From: Stercorarius parasiticus
Taxonomy: Eukaryota > Chordata > Aves > Charadriiformes > Stercorariidae
Length of the DNA: 64,000 nucleotides
NCBI GenBank assembly: GCA_013396915.1
Contig: VWZL01000274.1
Coordinates: forward strand, 399,051 to 463,050
Direction: 5' to 3'
The position numbers and the translations under genes were made by a program. The notes beneath the pieces are model-generated. The model searched no databases. It was given only the letters and a program-made list of their open reading frames with translations, and was not told the origin of the DNA. Within the stretch, counting starts at the first letter, position 1. The number at the start of each line of letters is the position of its first letter. Positions 13,558 to 25,700 of this stretch are shown piece by piece.

Positions 13558-15119
13558 CTGTTGACGAAGAACAGAGTGAAACACTATTAAGGTTTATTTC
13601 AGTTGCAAAAGCTTTGATATCAGGCCTAGTCAAACAGCAAGTCTGTGTCTGGACTAACCCAAAGGCATTTCTTTTGCAGCCCCTCCAACCAGTGTTAGCC
13701 AAACATTTCGGGGGAAGTTCTCCACAAGGAGCTACTGGGACCCAGCAGGGCAAACCCAGCAATGGGCGTTATTTGGGCAGGTTGTGCTCATCAGTTAGTA
13801 AGGTGTTCAGAGCTAACGTAGGAGGAAGGCTGGCTAGGAAGCTTGTTCTGGACTTGAAAGCCAGAGGAAAGAATTATTGGTGGGCAAAGAGACTTGGCAA
13901 TAAAAACAGCAGGGAAAGGAGGGATTAATCATTTGTGAGCAGCCCCAGTAGTGGAGCAAATGGCACTGGGAATGTCTCCTCCACCTGCCCCTACTCCACA
14001 GCCCTGCTGAAGATCAGGGACTGCGGCTCCGCAGGGTGCCAGCTCTCTGTGAGGATGGAAGAACACAGAGGGCAGCCCATGCTCGCTCTTGTTGGTGTTC
14101 AGCTCCCACCATGGGGTGGCTGGAGAGCAGAGGCACCCAAGTGTGCTGCCCAGCCAGGAGCCATCCCCATGGCCTCCCTGCTCCAGGACTCCACCTGCTG
14201 TGAGCAGCTGGGCAGCATGTCACTGCTCGTGGTGACCAGCTGCCCAGTGAAGGTGGGGTGATGGGGAGGGTGAGCAGCCACGTGCTGCACGGTAAATGTG
14301 TGAGGCATTAAGTGCAGAGGTCAGGAGCTCAGGGTAGGAGACGGAAAAATCAAGTCTCCCATGCTCAGTGTGAGCATGGTACCCAGGAGGAGTGGTGGGT
14401 TAGGTATCACAGTAAAGTGCAAGGGTATTGTGTGCAGGGTTCACTCAGAACAAGGAGCAAGTCTGTGCTGGCAGCCTCCAGGTTTTGTCTGGTGGCCCCT
14501 TCTCCTGCTCCAGGCTGATTGCCCTTTTGCAATCTAGACGAGGTCACTAAGGCTGAATTACAAGTGTCAGAGGGTAAACACCAGGTATTCAAAAGCCCTG
14601 ATGTCCCAGCATGCCTTGTCTAGCCTACAGGATCTGAGCAATGTCCACTGGTCAACTGACTGTGTGACCAGAGCTAGAGACACTCTCAGTAAAGGTAGCC
14701 TTGGCAAACTCATCCAGGCATAAAGAGGACGACTAAACTATGAGCAAAATTCTTCTCTTTAAAGAAGTCTTTTCCAATATCCCACACCAGTAACCCTACT
14801 TCTTTTGGTGCAGAGAAGCAGGACACACCTCTCTGATGGGAAAAAAGCAGCTGGGACATCCAGAGCATTGGCATATGGAACACTGTTCTCTGGGACTTGC
14901 CTAGCATCTCCCATAGGAGAGGTGTCAACCAGTCACCAATGCACCAAATCAGGTTGTCACCATCCAGTGCTGCATTTGCCATTAAAAAACACCAGTGACA
15001 AATTCACAGCCGTTTTTCATAGTGTAACTCCGTCACTTTAGTATTGGACTAATATGGCCAGCTAGAAGAAATAGGGCTTCCAAACCTTTACCCTGCTTTT
15101 GACTTTGGTTTTGTTCAGG

Positions 15120-15390
15120 GTGACTTTGGCCTCTTTGGATGTCCATTTTGCATCTGTAACATGGGAAAATTTTCCCACCTCTGTCATGGACGAACTTTCC
15201 CCCTGTTTTAAGAGTTTTATCTATATAAAACACCTTTGCAGGGAGGGTACAGATGTTATGCGCAGCAAATATGGGGAAAAATGGAGGTCTGTATAACTTA
15301 ATGTATTTGCTCAAGGTCATATAGGATGGTCAGTGGAAGAGCAGGGACTTGAACCTGAGGTATCCCAGCTCAGAAACTAATGCCTCCTAC
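15120..15390. repeat. MIR-like (CORE-SINE) relic(s) in CXCL12 intron 3
   Basis: The stretch TTTGCTCAAGGTCATATAGG followed by GTGGAAGAGCAGGGACTTGAACCTGAGGT matches, in reverse, the well-known MIR tRNA-derived head and core. Upstream, GCATCTGTAACATGGG resembles the MIR core read forward. There may therefore be two facing copies or one rearranged copy. Such ancient amniote SINEs survive at low density in birds. Confidence 0.5.
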
Positions 15391-15994
15391 CATTCTTTCT
15401 CCCTGGAGACTTTAGTGGTGTTGCACGGGAAGGGCAGAGTGGGCCCCGTTTCTTCTGTTGCTTTTTTTTATGAGTGCGATGACGTGGTCTAAATTAAAAG
15501 AAAAATACAAAAAGACTGCCATAAATTATCCATATACAAAGGCCTTATTCACACTTATTCTATGGTCCCTTCACATCTTGCTGTCAGGGTGCAAATGACG
15601 ATAACATCCCCTTTCATATACTCTCTGCCTCAGAGGAACACTAGGCAAATGAAAGTGCCCTGGAGACAGGACATTTGCAAACTCTGAGGCCATAACAACA
15701 TTTTTCCCCAAAACACCGAAGCCTCCCAGAACTTGTCAGCCAGGAGCCTCACCATCCACACGGTACCACCTGAGGTACAATTAAAGCAGAGGGGAGGGCT
15801 GGATCTCTGGCTTCCCACCTAGCATTCCCACTGACATCAAGAAGAACCGGTGGCTATTCCATGGGATTTGTGGGCATTCAGTGCCTTAAAATGAGTCTGT
15901 GAAGATGTTCGCCTACATTGTCCCCCACCATGTGGGTTATTCACCCAGTACACACTTGGTGGAGTACCGGCAGGTAGTTGTTCTGGAGTCTTGT

Positions 15995-16100
15995 ACTTTA
16001 GCCCTTATTTACAGATGAGGTCAGAAATTAGGAAGAGCTGACACACTATGGAGGAAGGCAGCAGCAGGGCTTGGCTCCCATCACAGCCAGCCGCTACAAG
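15995..16100 (-). repeat. MIR-like SINE fragment
   Basis: TTATTTACAGATGAGG, then GAAATTAGGAAGAGCTGACACAC and a GGCTTGGCTCCC end, resembles a reversed MIR core (TTTTACAGATGAGGAAACTGAGG). It is strongly diverged. Confidence 0.35.
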
Positions 16101-16846
16101 TTGGGAGTTTCCTTTCCTTTCTTCCAGCAGGGCTCAAGGGAAAAGTTTTTCCTATTTTGTTATCTTCTCCAGATCCGTCGTCTCTCTCACCTGTGCCAGC
16201 AGTAGTCACTGAGCTTAATGCACTCCAGCACCTCAGGCTGAGGGGAAGTTCTGAGGTGGGACTGTATTAACGTGAGAACGGACAAGCAAGGATCGTTCTC
16301 TGGTTTCTGTTTACTCTACAAGGAACTGATTTTGCATATCCTTGCATGAAGGGAGAAGGGAAAGGCAGTCAATGTACTGTAAATGATGACTGGGATTGCC
16401 TGGAAGTGATAAAGGATTTGTTAGCTATTTCAAGAAAGGACGGATTTGCCCCTTGTTTATAAAATGGATGAATGTTGAATGATGTTGGCCACAGCAGCCG
16501 CACAAGGATTTTTAAAGCCAGTTAAGGAATTTGGTTGCCTGACAGCCTGAATGTATTTTACTGATGTCTCATAAGTGTGTATATTACATGGAGATGTGAT
16601 GAATATAAAGCAATAATAAGGGCTAAGCAGAAGTAGTGAGCAAAATAATTCCCTACCAAAAAACATCTCTGGTTTCACAACGAACTGCATTGGACTATGA
16701 TATTCTATGAACTTTTCCTTGCCTTTAGCTGCAGATTTTAACACAGAAGATACTATTATATTGAAGTGCTTGTATAGATTAAGATGCTTGACACTTTGGA
16801 TTTTACTTAAGCAATTACAAGAGCCCTTTCTACAAAACGTATTGAT

Positions 16847-17036
16847 TTTATTCCAGAAAAATAAATTCCCATGTACAATTGGGTTTTCATAACATGAAAC
16901 AATTAGCCATTTTATTGCTAGTGCATATAGGGTAATGTCACATTTCATACAATTTCAGTACAAGTGAAAAAATATAATATATGGCTGATTGAAATTGATA
17001 GCTACATTAACATTTATAGATCTATATAGATTTATT
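16847..17036 (-). terminator. Cluster of three AATAAA signals, possible alpha-isoform poly(A) site
   Basis: AATAAA occurs on the minus strand at 17036-17031, 16916-16911 and 16852-16847. The human alpha mRNA ends roughly 1.5 kb after its stop (from memory), so a site here would be somewhat more distal. The assignment is inferred. The AT-rich composition alone could produce such hexamers. Confidence 0.35.
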
Positions 17037-19144
17037 TTACAAGCTGTTAGTAGTTTAGAGGGATATCGGTGTTTTAAACTACCAACATTCATATGGCTCC
17101 AATTCAAATATATGAATTGTTTGATGCGCTATAAATATATTCCAAAGTACATTTCATTGAAGAAGTCAAAGCTGTGCACTAAAATATATCAAAAACATGC
17201 CTTGTGAAAATGCTACAGACAGAACCCTGACTGTCTGTGGAGCACGAAAATGCCACTGGTGCTAGCATTACTAGTTGGAAAATGAAAATAATGCCATGAT
17301 TACAGGATTAGGTGATGGAGATATATGCTTTCTGTCATCTTATTTCATAGAGCTGGGACCAAATTCTCTTCTGTTACTCAATCTAAACCAGGATGAAATC
17401 CACCAAATTAGCAGAATTGCTTCTGGATTAGCGCTAGGTAAACAAAACCCAGAATCTGGCTGGAGATCAGGCATGAGCTTTACTGGTTTCAGTAGAGCTG
17501 GCCCCGGATCTTCACCAGTGGAAGTGAGAGCAGATTGTGTTCCAGCTGAGTTGTTCCCCTAAATCAGGCAGGCAGGAAGGATCTGAGCGCATAATCACAT
17601 TTGCCTAAGCCCTACAAATTTCTTCAGCGTCTCCTAAGTTTCAGGTCTTATGAAGAGCACCAAGGGCTTCACTGGGGATGACAGCAAACAGAAATACAGG
17701 CAGGGGCTAGAGAATTTTCCCAAGTTGGAAAACAAACTAGCACAAGCCCCTAGGATAGTCAGCATGGGCCACATCTTACTCTTAAATTCAGTTGTGCCTA
17801 AATCCAAAGCCATCCTGGCAGCATTAACCTGGATTACCTCTGCAGAGAATTTGCCCAGAGGACAAGAGGGCTGAGTGGTGGCAGCAAAGAAGGCACTGAG
17901 CATCGGATGAGATGGGAAGAGCTGTCAGGGCTGGAATCACAGTCAGTTTGCTAGCTAGCTTCCTTTCCTCCTCACTCTTGGCCCACTGGGGTCCCAAAAG
18001 GACCACATGAAGGAATCTCTCTACCTCTGGCAGCATTTTTCCCCTTACTAATTGTAAAAATTCAGGGGAACAGAGACTTTTTCTTTTTAACTCTACCCCT
18101 TGTTTGGCAGATGCATTTGCAAAGCAAACAGTGGAGGGCATTCAGATACCTGTACTGCCTCACATCTGCCCTGGGGCCATACCCTTCCCAACATTTCTCC
18201 AAGAACTGATCGCTTTTGCAAATGACTGGATTCCAGCCCTGCCTTTACCCTACAGATGCAGGGGGGGCAAAGTTCAGCACGGTTACAGCGGTTACTGAGG
18301 GGTGGGAATGTGGTGGCGAGGGTGGGAGGGATACTGAGTGCACAGGTAGGCTTGCTGGCCAAAATGCCACTGCTGGATCAATCGCAGGGGCCTGGGCAAG
18401 CAAGGAAATGCTTTGTACCATCATTTGTCTCATCTTCCATCCCAGGAAGGCTGGAGCGCTCCCTTGGAACTCAGCACAGATAAGTTCTCTGTGCTGCTCT
18501 TGCTCACCATAAATTCGAACTGAAATAGTGTGTGTCCATCTCAGGGTAGCCATGATCACTTGCTTTCAAGGGGAATAAAAACAGATTTTAAAAGTATGAA
18601 TTTGCCAAGTATGGCTGTTTTTTTCTTGGCCTTCTGGGAGAGCCTTATTCATGGCAGCGCGTCTCGCTTTGGCCGATATTAATAACACTCCACACCGGCC
18701 AGCAGAGAAACAATTTTTAACACCAAGACCTCCTAGGCCTCAGCTGCCTGTGCAAACAGACCCCAGTGTGACATGGAAAAGGGGCTCCAAAGAAACTGGA
18801 ACAATATAGATTTTGAAGGAACTGTAGTTTGGCTTGGGGAAGGGGGGGGGCATAAAGGAAGCATTTTCCTTGGGAGAACGGCTTTTTTTAAAAAGGATGA
18901 GTTGGGGACCCCTGAACAGATTCATTAGGATAGATTTTGCCTCAAACCCTGGCAAAACTCTCAGTTTAACATTTAGGATATACTAGAAGCTGTTGTTTTA
19001 ATACAGACTAGGTCAACTCCAAACCCATCTTCAAAACAACATCTGATTCCACGAGTACTTTGTCCACATGGTAAAAGCCAGCCCTTAATGTTCTACCCTT
19101 TAATAACTCAGGATGTTAGCTGTTAAGTCCATTTGTCTCTTGCC

Positions 19145-19235
19145 TTACTTGTTTAAAGCTTTCTCCAGATATTCCTGGATCCACTTTAACTTGGGATCAA
19201 TGCACACTTGCTTGCTGTTGCTCTTGAGCCTTGCA
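19145..19235 (-). CDS. CXCL12: CXCL12 coding exon 3 with alpha-isoform stop
   Basis: The exon completes codon 60 and encodes residues 61-89. It runs from [14 protein letters not shown] to EYLEKALNK, then TAA at 19147-19145. It supplies the last beta strand with the fourth cysteine (C71) and the C-terminal amphipathic helix (about 76-89) that packs across the sheet. The basic residues R62 and K64 help bind heparan sulfate in this family. For the beta isoform the exon ends at 19149 (87 nt, as in human). The donor GTAAGG there overlaps the alpha stop codon, so splicing at this site decides between alpha and beta. The acceptor is TTTGGCAG. Confidence 0.98.
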
Positions 19236-22200
19236 CTGCCAAAGGAGAAAAGTCAGAGTGAGTCTAGTGCGAGACGCTCCTCAGCCCACCCCCACATGCC
19301 TTATTTTGCACAGAGGTTTGCGATTCCACTATGGGCAGTACCTCGGGTGTCAGTGCTGCTCTCAGTTAAACCATGAAGAGGATGGGTTATCCCTGCCATC
19401 CTCAAGGCAGCTATTATAAATATCCCTGGGTTCAAAGCACAATTTGTCTCCTCTGATTCTGATTCTTGTGGTCTGTACTGGTACGCATGTGGGGGTGGGA
19501 CAGATACAGGATTTAAATCCAAGTTTTCCAACTCATACCTGTGCTGTTACGAGTTCAGTGCTGGGAACAGCTAAATTTCATTTGGAAATAATGGTATGGT
19601 CATTTTTGCAAGGAAGTAATTAAGAACAGCTTTCAGATTCAATGCAAAATTGAAGTTTCATGTGTTTTGAGGACAGACACCAAACCATACGTCTTGGATG
19701 TTCTGAAAGGGTCTGGTCACTCATTAGCTTTTTGTTGTATACAAGACTGAACAAACAGGTGGCAGGCAGGAAAACAACTGGAAGTACCATAGTGCCAGAG
19801 GCAAGTTTTCCCTCATGTGTTCACTCAGCACTGGAAACAAAAGCAGAAACCTCCTGAGGGTTTTCTCCTGGATATCCAAGCTGCACTTTCCGAACCAGAT
19901 TGTTTAGGTAATCTGAATTCCCTGGGAATTCGGCATTTGGGCTATCTGCATCTTTCATACAAAAGCAGTACAAATAACTTTTCACCCGCACCAGCAGGTC
20001 TCACCCTGCCTCCAGGGATCTCAGGGCCCCTCGAGAGCGCTGTGATCTCCCAGGTCCCCCAAAGCACCCTGCCTCTGTCCCAGCTGCTCAGAAATTTCCC
20101 CTTAATCAGCCTGCCTGCCATGCAAAAGTGCCAAGAACAGCAATTTCATGGAAATGCCCATAGGAATAAGTTCAGTACTTGTTTAAGCATTTTGTTGGAC
20201 GGAAGCCAAAATGTCCCCTGCTCTTTAAAATGAAATCTGCAGGATATAAAACTATGGCGTAAGAAATAACAGGTCAAAAAGGCTCCTCGGTCTGAAGTTA
20301 TGCAACAACATAGTTGTAACATAAACACATTGAAGATCCAGTCTTGCAAGCCCTGCGCCAATAAAGAGATGAATGGGCCTAATTCATATTTCCCTTATAG
20401 CGGTGCCAAGCTGGAATATTTCCAGCAAAGTGATACCAACAGAGAGTAAGAATGGATTTGCTGATGTTAGCAATGCCTGGGAACTCTTGGTCTGGCCTCG
20501 CAGGGTACAGAATCAAAAGCACACGTAACCAGCCTCCAGGCACATGCAATTCAATTCCTCTCACCTAATATTAAGACATTGATTTTTTTAGACATTTATT
20601 TCTGAGCCTGTCAGCCCCTGCTCTTTGTACAGTCATGGCAGAGACCTAGGCAATGGTATGGAGTATTAACCTAAACTGGTTTAGGTGTCTACTTTAGGAT
20701 GCAATTATTTGCATGCTAAAAATGTCTATTTCTCTGTACTGAAAATCAAGGAATTTAGGATGGTCTTTGTAGAAGTAGACACTGACAGAGGAGATTTCTG
20801 GAACTGGGGAGATGACTTCCCACAGAACCAAAGGCAAAGGCCTGCCCTTAGTCCTTTTGTTCGGGTACAACTCCCCTCAGCCATAAAGGGGAAAAAAATA
20901 CAAGAGCTTTCCTTGAAATGTTATGATTTCACTGAGGTTCTCTATTCCTGGAAATGGTGGCTTTTAAGTTACTCACACCGTCACTGTATAATGCATATCC
21001 ATTAAATTCAGAGTGTGGTTAAAACCACCAAGATGAGAAATTTATGTGTTAGTTTTGATTCCATTTCAGCTTCTGTTGCAATAAAGACCTAGTTCGTACT
21101 CATGATGTTTCAGGGGTATTTGGAGGCAAGTTTTTAAGTACCTTACTTTTTAAAATAACAAAAAGATAGTGAACTATAGGTTCATGTGTTCTTTGTGCCA
21201 CTAAATCGCATTGAAACAAACACGTTTAGGTCAAGAATGGACAAGAACATGAGTTGTTTGTGTTTCTGCATTTCATGCTCTTATCTGCCTCTAATGACTA
21301 TGATCCCACGTTAATTAAGAGATAAATGTATACTCTATCCTGTCTTAAAAGCCTGTCATTTTCTTGAAACTACTCCAGAAAATTCCAAATCCTCTACAAA
21401 GCCCTAGTGCTGGGACCCTTCTGACATCCACTGACAGTCCCAGAGCCAAAATCCATACACTGTTGCATTTTGGACACTTGCCTCCAAAATTGTTTATAGG
21501 TAGAGATCACAGCTGGTTTTGCCATTTTTGTGAAAGGAAATTATTTCTCAGCTGAGGCTTACATTTTTCTCACTATCCTCCAGCAAATCCTAAGGCAGAA
21601 GCACACATGAGAAAATGTGTAAGATCTACCCAGAGCGGTTTAAAAAAGAAAAAAAATTATGAATAAAAAATGGTTCATGAACGGATACAGGCTTTTCAAT
21701 ATATCTGTATGTTCCTGAGAAATCTCATGAAAACACATTAATTTTCTGAGTGCAGAAATGTTTTGGATGACAAAGAATGGGCTTCTACAGCATTTAAGTT
21801 GCAACTGGAGAAGCTCAACATGGATTGAAGACAGAACTAGTGATGGAAGCACAGCACAGGAACCCTGTCTAGTCACTGAGACCTTCTTATAGATGTCAAC
21901 AGATGTTGATGGCAGTAGGGCTCCCTTGCAATGGAAAGATGAATGGTAATTTTCTTCTTTTGAAAATTTTGAATTTTGGGAGAGGAGGGAGGAGGTCACT
22001 CATGAGCAAATGAACCAAAAAGACCTTCCTAAAAACACACATGCACACACAGATCTACAATCCCATTTTTCCCAAAAATCAGTGTTTCTTTTTCAGCAAA
22101 AATGAAGAGGTTATTTTCCATTGGGATCCCACCATCTCTGTCCTGCTGTGATCTGTGATTTACCAGAGTCAGTCACTGCCTGGAGTGTCCCTAGCTCAGA

Positions 22201-22652
22201 CCAGCACATGTTTAGGGTCTGTACCTCCTGTGGAGGCTACACGAAATCCTGGAATTCCTTTTGCTTTTTTAACTCCTCTCTATGGAGAAGTGGAGCATTA
22301 GAAGACTCAGAACACTGTAAAGTCTTTTCCCCAAGGTGTGAAGCTCCACAGACAAGGCAATGGACAGCCTGTCTGATGCTCCTGCTCACATACCCATGGG
22401 CAAACAGGACACGGGATCACAGAGTCACGAGGCGATCAAAGGGGTAAAACACAGCTGGGAAACATCTAGCTGTAACTTTGTGTGGGGTAAAGAAGGTTCC
22501 AGCTGTACCTCACACATGGGGTGAAGAGATGAATTGGAAATCATGGCGTGAAACACAGACCAAATTGCAGCCACCAAAGCACGAACCAGCTCTGTGACTC
22601 TTCTTTTTGACACCTGAGACTTGCACCCAGCTGAAAAGAGTAAGAGACTTAC
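19236..22652 (-). other. CXCL12 intron 2
   Basis: About 3.4 kb, phase 2, donor GTAAGT, acceptor TTTGGCAG. It is moderately AT-rich with scattered A/T runs. I recognise no gene, repeat family or RNA in it. A 138-codon frame on the plus strand (19817-20233) has no recognisable domain. Confidence 0.9.
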
Positions 22653-22770
22653 ACAATCTGAAGTGAACAGTTGGGTGTGGAGAGGATTTTGAGGTGCTTA
22701 ATGTTGGCTCTTGCCACGTTGCTCTCGTAGAATCGACAGGGGCATCGGTAAGTCAGGCTGACGGGTTTCT
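22653..22770 (-). CDS. CXCL12: CXCL12 coding exon 2 (CXC core)
   Basis: This 118-nt exon encodes residues 21-59 and two bases of codon 60. It begins [13 protein letters not shown] and ends CSLQIV. It carries the mature N-terminus KPVSLTYR, which inserts into CXCR4. The C-P-C motif is at residues 30-32, followed by the N-loop RFYESN (33-38). The heparin-binding KHLK is at 45-48 and a third cysteine at 55. In this family C30 pairs with C55 and C32 with C71. The acceptor is CCCGCAG and the donor GTAAGT. The length equals the human exon. N-loop residues Y35 and N38 differ from human F and H. The reading is unambiguous. Confidence 0.98.
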
Positions 22771-25700
22771 CTGCGGGACACAGGGAGAGAAAGGACACGT
22801 TACTCCCTCTTGCTCCCGGTCGGCAGCACAGATACACAGAGCGGGGCTGACAGAAATTCCCTCCAAATATGCAGGTGAAAAAAAAAAGCAGTAGAAAAGC
22901 TGTAGCTTTGGGAGTGCATTTGCCCACAGCTCACAGCACAATCCTTTTACCCCAGTATCCAGCCTTTCAATCCTGGTGCGTGGGATTTTGGAAGACAAAA
23001 GAAGAAGGAGAGAAAATGGAGATAAGTAAAGAAGAAGAGATTAGAATAAGGAGCCGCTCCATTGTGCAGGGATGCTCCTGGTAATTAGACAAGATAAAGG
23101 CCAAAAGAGGGGACACTTGTCCTCAGTGTTGTTCTTGCCAAATGATTTTGACCTGGGGCCAAATTAGAAGGTAGCCAGAAGAAAGCGATGAATTCCAAAG
23201 AGTTCAGATCAAAACGGCTGGGCTCAGGTGCAGGCTTTTCACGGGGGACTTGCTGGCTAGAGGAAAAAACCGAGTCTTTCAGGCTTTCCCAGGGCCCAGC
23301 AGCTGACCTTTCCCCACTACAGCCAACCTCTACTCCCAGATGAGATATTCACACGAGGAGGTGAGACTCAGAGATGCGAGATCACAGCGGTTTTGCGGGA
23401 GAGATTTGGAGTCTTTTACATTCCCAGCCTGCAGCAAACTAACGGTAATCCAGGAGACGGTTATCAGGCAGTGTGCTCCCCATATACTACTAATCAGGGA
23501 CCACCAGACTGGATGGGAGTCTTGTCACTGGCATCGCTAGGGACAGAATTAAGTTTAGCCCCCTAGGCTAAAAATCAACAATGAATATGCATGCAGAACG
23601 GAGAAAAGCAGCCTGGCTCTCACCACAGCCTCTGCCGCCATCCTTCTGCTACCTAATTTCTCCACAGAGGAGCTTAATTACTGGCAACCAAGTGCACATA
23701 AATAAGGTCCTCACTCTGTGTGTAAGCTTCAAAGCTCCATGCATGCAAAAATACAAACACAGAAGCTTTGCCTGCAAGTCTAGAAGGCGCTACCTAGTAT
23801 TTTGAACAATTTCCCTAGTGGAGCACTTTTCAGCCTCTGGGAAGAATTAAATTCAGCCACCTAACCCATAAGGTCTGGCTCACAGTGTAGATCTATATCT
23901 GACAGGGCTTTAGATGCCACATGGCAATCTGCTGCCCTGTTTATTTAGCCACACAGGAGCACTCGCAGCACACAAACCCGGTTCCCTTAAAGGCAGATGG
24001 AGAGCTAAAGAGCAGGGAAAGGCTTGGAATCCCTAAACCGCCGTCTAGGAAGGTGAGAAAAGAGACAGCTTTTCAAAGCGCAGCTGATCTGCATGTATTG
24101 CATATTTACCAGTGCCTGTCTCTAGCACATATAACCACAGGCAAGACAGTGAAATTATCCTGTCCTCAGGAGGGAAACCCCTTTTTTCCAAGTGCCTCTA
24201 CCAAGAGATGAGCCAGAATCAGATCCCATAGGCAGATGGACAAACGGAGAGGAATTCATCAGTAGGAGCACAGTTCCTCCAGATTCACCCCAGGACCTGC
24301 ACTATAGGTTAACAAAATTGGAGGATACTTTCTATCAGTTTTACTCCAGCCCAAGCAGTGATATCATCTATGAGTTAATAAACAGGAGGAGAAGCTCCCA
24401 TCTGCAGGGGGAGGAGGAAGGAGGGCTGCAGGGTGAGCCTCAAGAACATGCACTAGAGTGACTAGTGCTAATGTGGAAGGGAGGGAGAAAGGAGCGAGGA
24501 TTTCCCACTGCAAATCTGTGCCTGATAGCTGCACATCAGTGAGCTGGTACTGGAAAGCGAGGCTGAAATTGAATGCAGTCACATGACAACATCATACAAC
24601 AGCACAGCTGCGGTGGAAGTGTCTCTGCAAGCTTGTACCATTGAAGTTTAAGCAAGCTTTACCCTAAACAACCCACAAGAGATGAACTGTTCAGATGTAA
24701 GATTTGAGAGTGCAATCCTGTCCTCTCTGAGAATGGGAGAGGGACTTTCGAATCCATCTCATTTGAAATCAGGAGCAGAGAAAGCTTAACCATGTCCATA
24801 AATTCCAAAGTTGTTTCCTGCCCAAGAAAGGGCGTTCAGCCCAGCAAGGAAGAGGCTAAGCCCCAGCATTCAGTGTTCTTCTGTCACTCCAATGCAAGGC
24901 AGAATGACAACTCCCCTCCCAGCACAAGAATCCCTTTGGCGATTCTGTGTCCCTTGCTTGGTGATCCACAACAGGCACTGAACACCGGGGAGCGGCAGCA
25001 CAGATACCGGGTCAGCTCTCAGCCTCACGAACAGGGAACCAACACCTCCTGCCACTGTCCCTCCAGCGCTCTGGCTCTGAGAGCTTGGCTGTGGCTCGCT
25101 CTGCTCTCAGCAAGGCTGAAAATCAGGGAAAACTATTGCATGTGGCATTTCCCAACACAGGAACCCCTATCCTCCTGAAGGAAGAGGGGGAAGGGGCCAT
25201 AATTTGGGAAGGGAAGATTGCTGGTCTCACCCCGAGGCTGACAAACACATCTTCCTTATCGCATTTCAAAATTTGAAACAAATTGTTCTATGCACAGTAC
25301 AGCTGATTTAGCCAATTGTTCTACAGGTTTACACTGCAGAAGTGAATGCTCTGTGGGTTCTCTGATGTCTAATAAACACTGAGCACAAGCAGAAGCCATT
25401 CTCTCAGTACAACAAATCAGTACAGTCTGTTAATTGCACCGTTACATGAGAATACCAGTTTTCATGAAACTGATCACACATAAAGCTTTTGAGACCTTTA
25501 ACTGGCACGTTTGATTAAAACGGTTGAATATAGTCAAAAGTTACAGAAGAGCCAGACACTATTCAGATATTTGATAGCCCAATATGCCATTCCTTCTGCC
25601 TTATTTCCTTAGACAAAAAGAAAAAGAAAACATATCTTCTGGTCACAACTAGAAGGGTTCTTGGGTTTGGGTGTTTTTTCTTTAATAATAAACAGTTGTA

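Larger units (their letters stand above)
13558..19148 (-). other. CXCL12 intron 3 (also alpha 3' UTR in its proximal part)
   Basis: About 5.6 kb, phase 2, donor GTAAGG, acceptor GTCAACAG. In the alpha transcript the proximal part is 3' UTR rather than intron. Three AATAAA signals on the transcript strand cluster at 17036-17031, 16916-16911 and 16852-16847, about 2.1-2.3 kb after the alpha stop. It also holds two MIR-like SINE relics (15.1-15.4 and 16.0-16.1 kb) and a markedly AT-rich block at 16.45-17.26 kb. I did not find a gamma-isoform exon. Confidence 0.85.

Noticed and set aside
16457..16948. A 163-codon minus-strand frame in CXCL12 intron 3
   Set aside because: No recognisable domain, and the AT-rich block is better explained as alpha 3' UTR or a conserved non-coding element. 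Kept only as part of a finding.
17345..17450. Phrase GGGACCAAATTCTCTTCTGTTAC, resembling ancient palindromic amniote repeats
   Set aside because: Similarity is short and strongly diverged, and I could not place both arms of the element with confidence.
13558..19144. A CXCL12-gamma exon (lysine/arginine-rich tail)
   Set aside because: I looked for a Lys/Arg-rich minus-strand frame behind an acceptor in the right phase and found none convincing. A diverged form could be missed by eye.
19817..20233. A 138-codon plus-strand frame in CXCL12 intron 2
   Set aside because: Antisense to the gene, with no domain, no splice context and no Kozak support.
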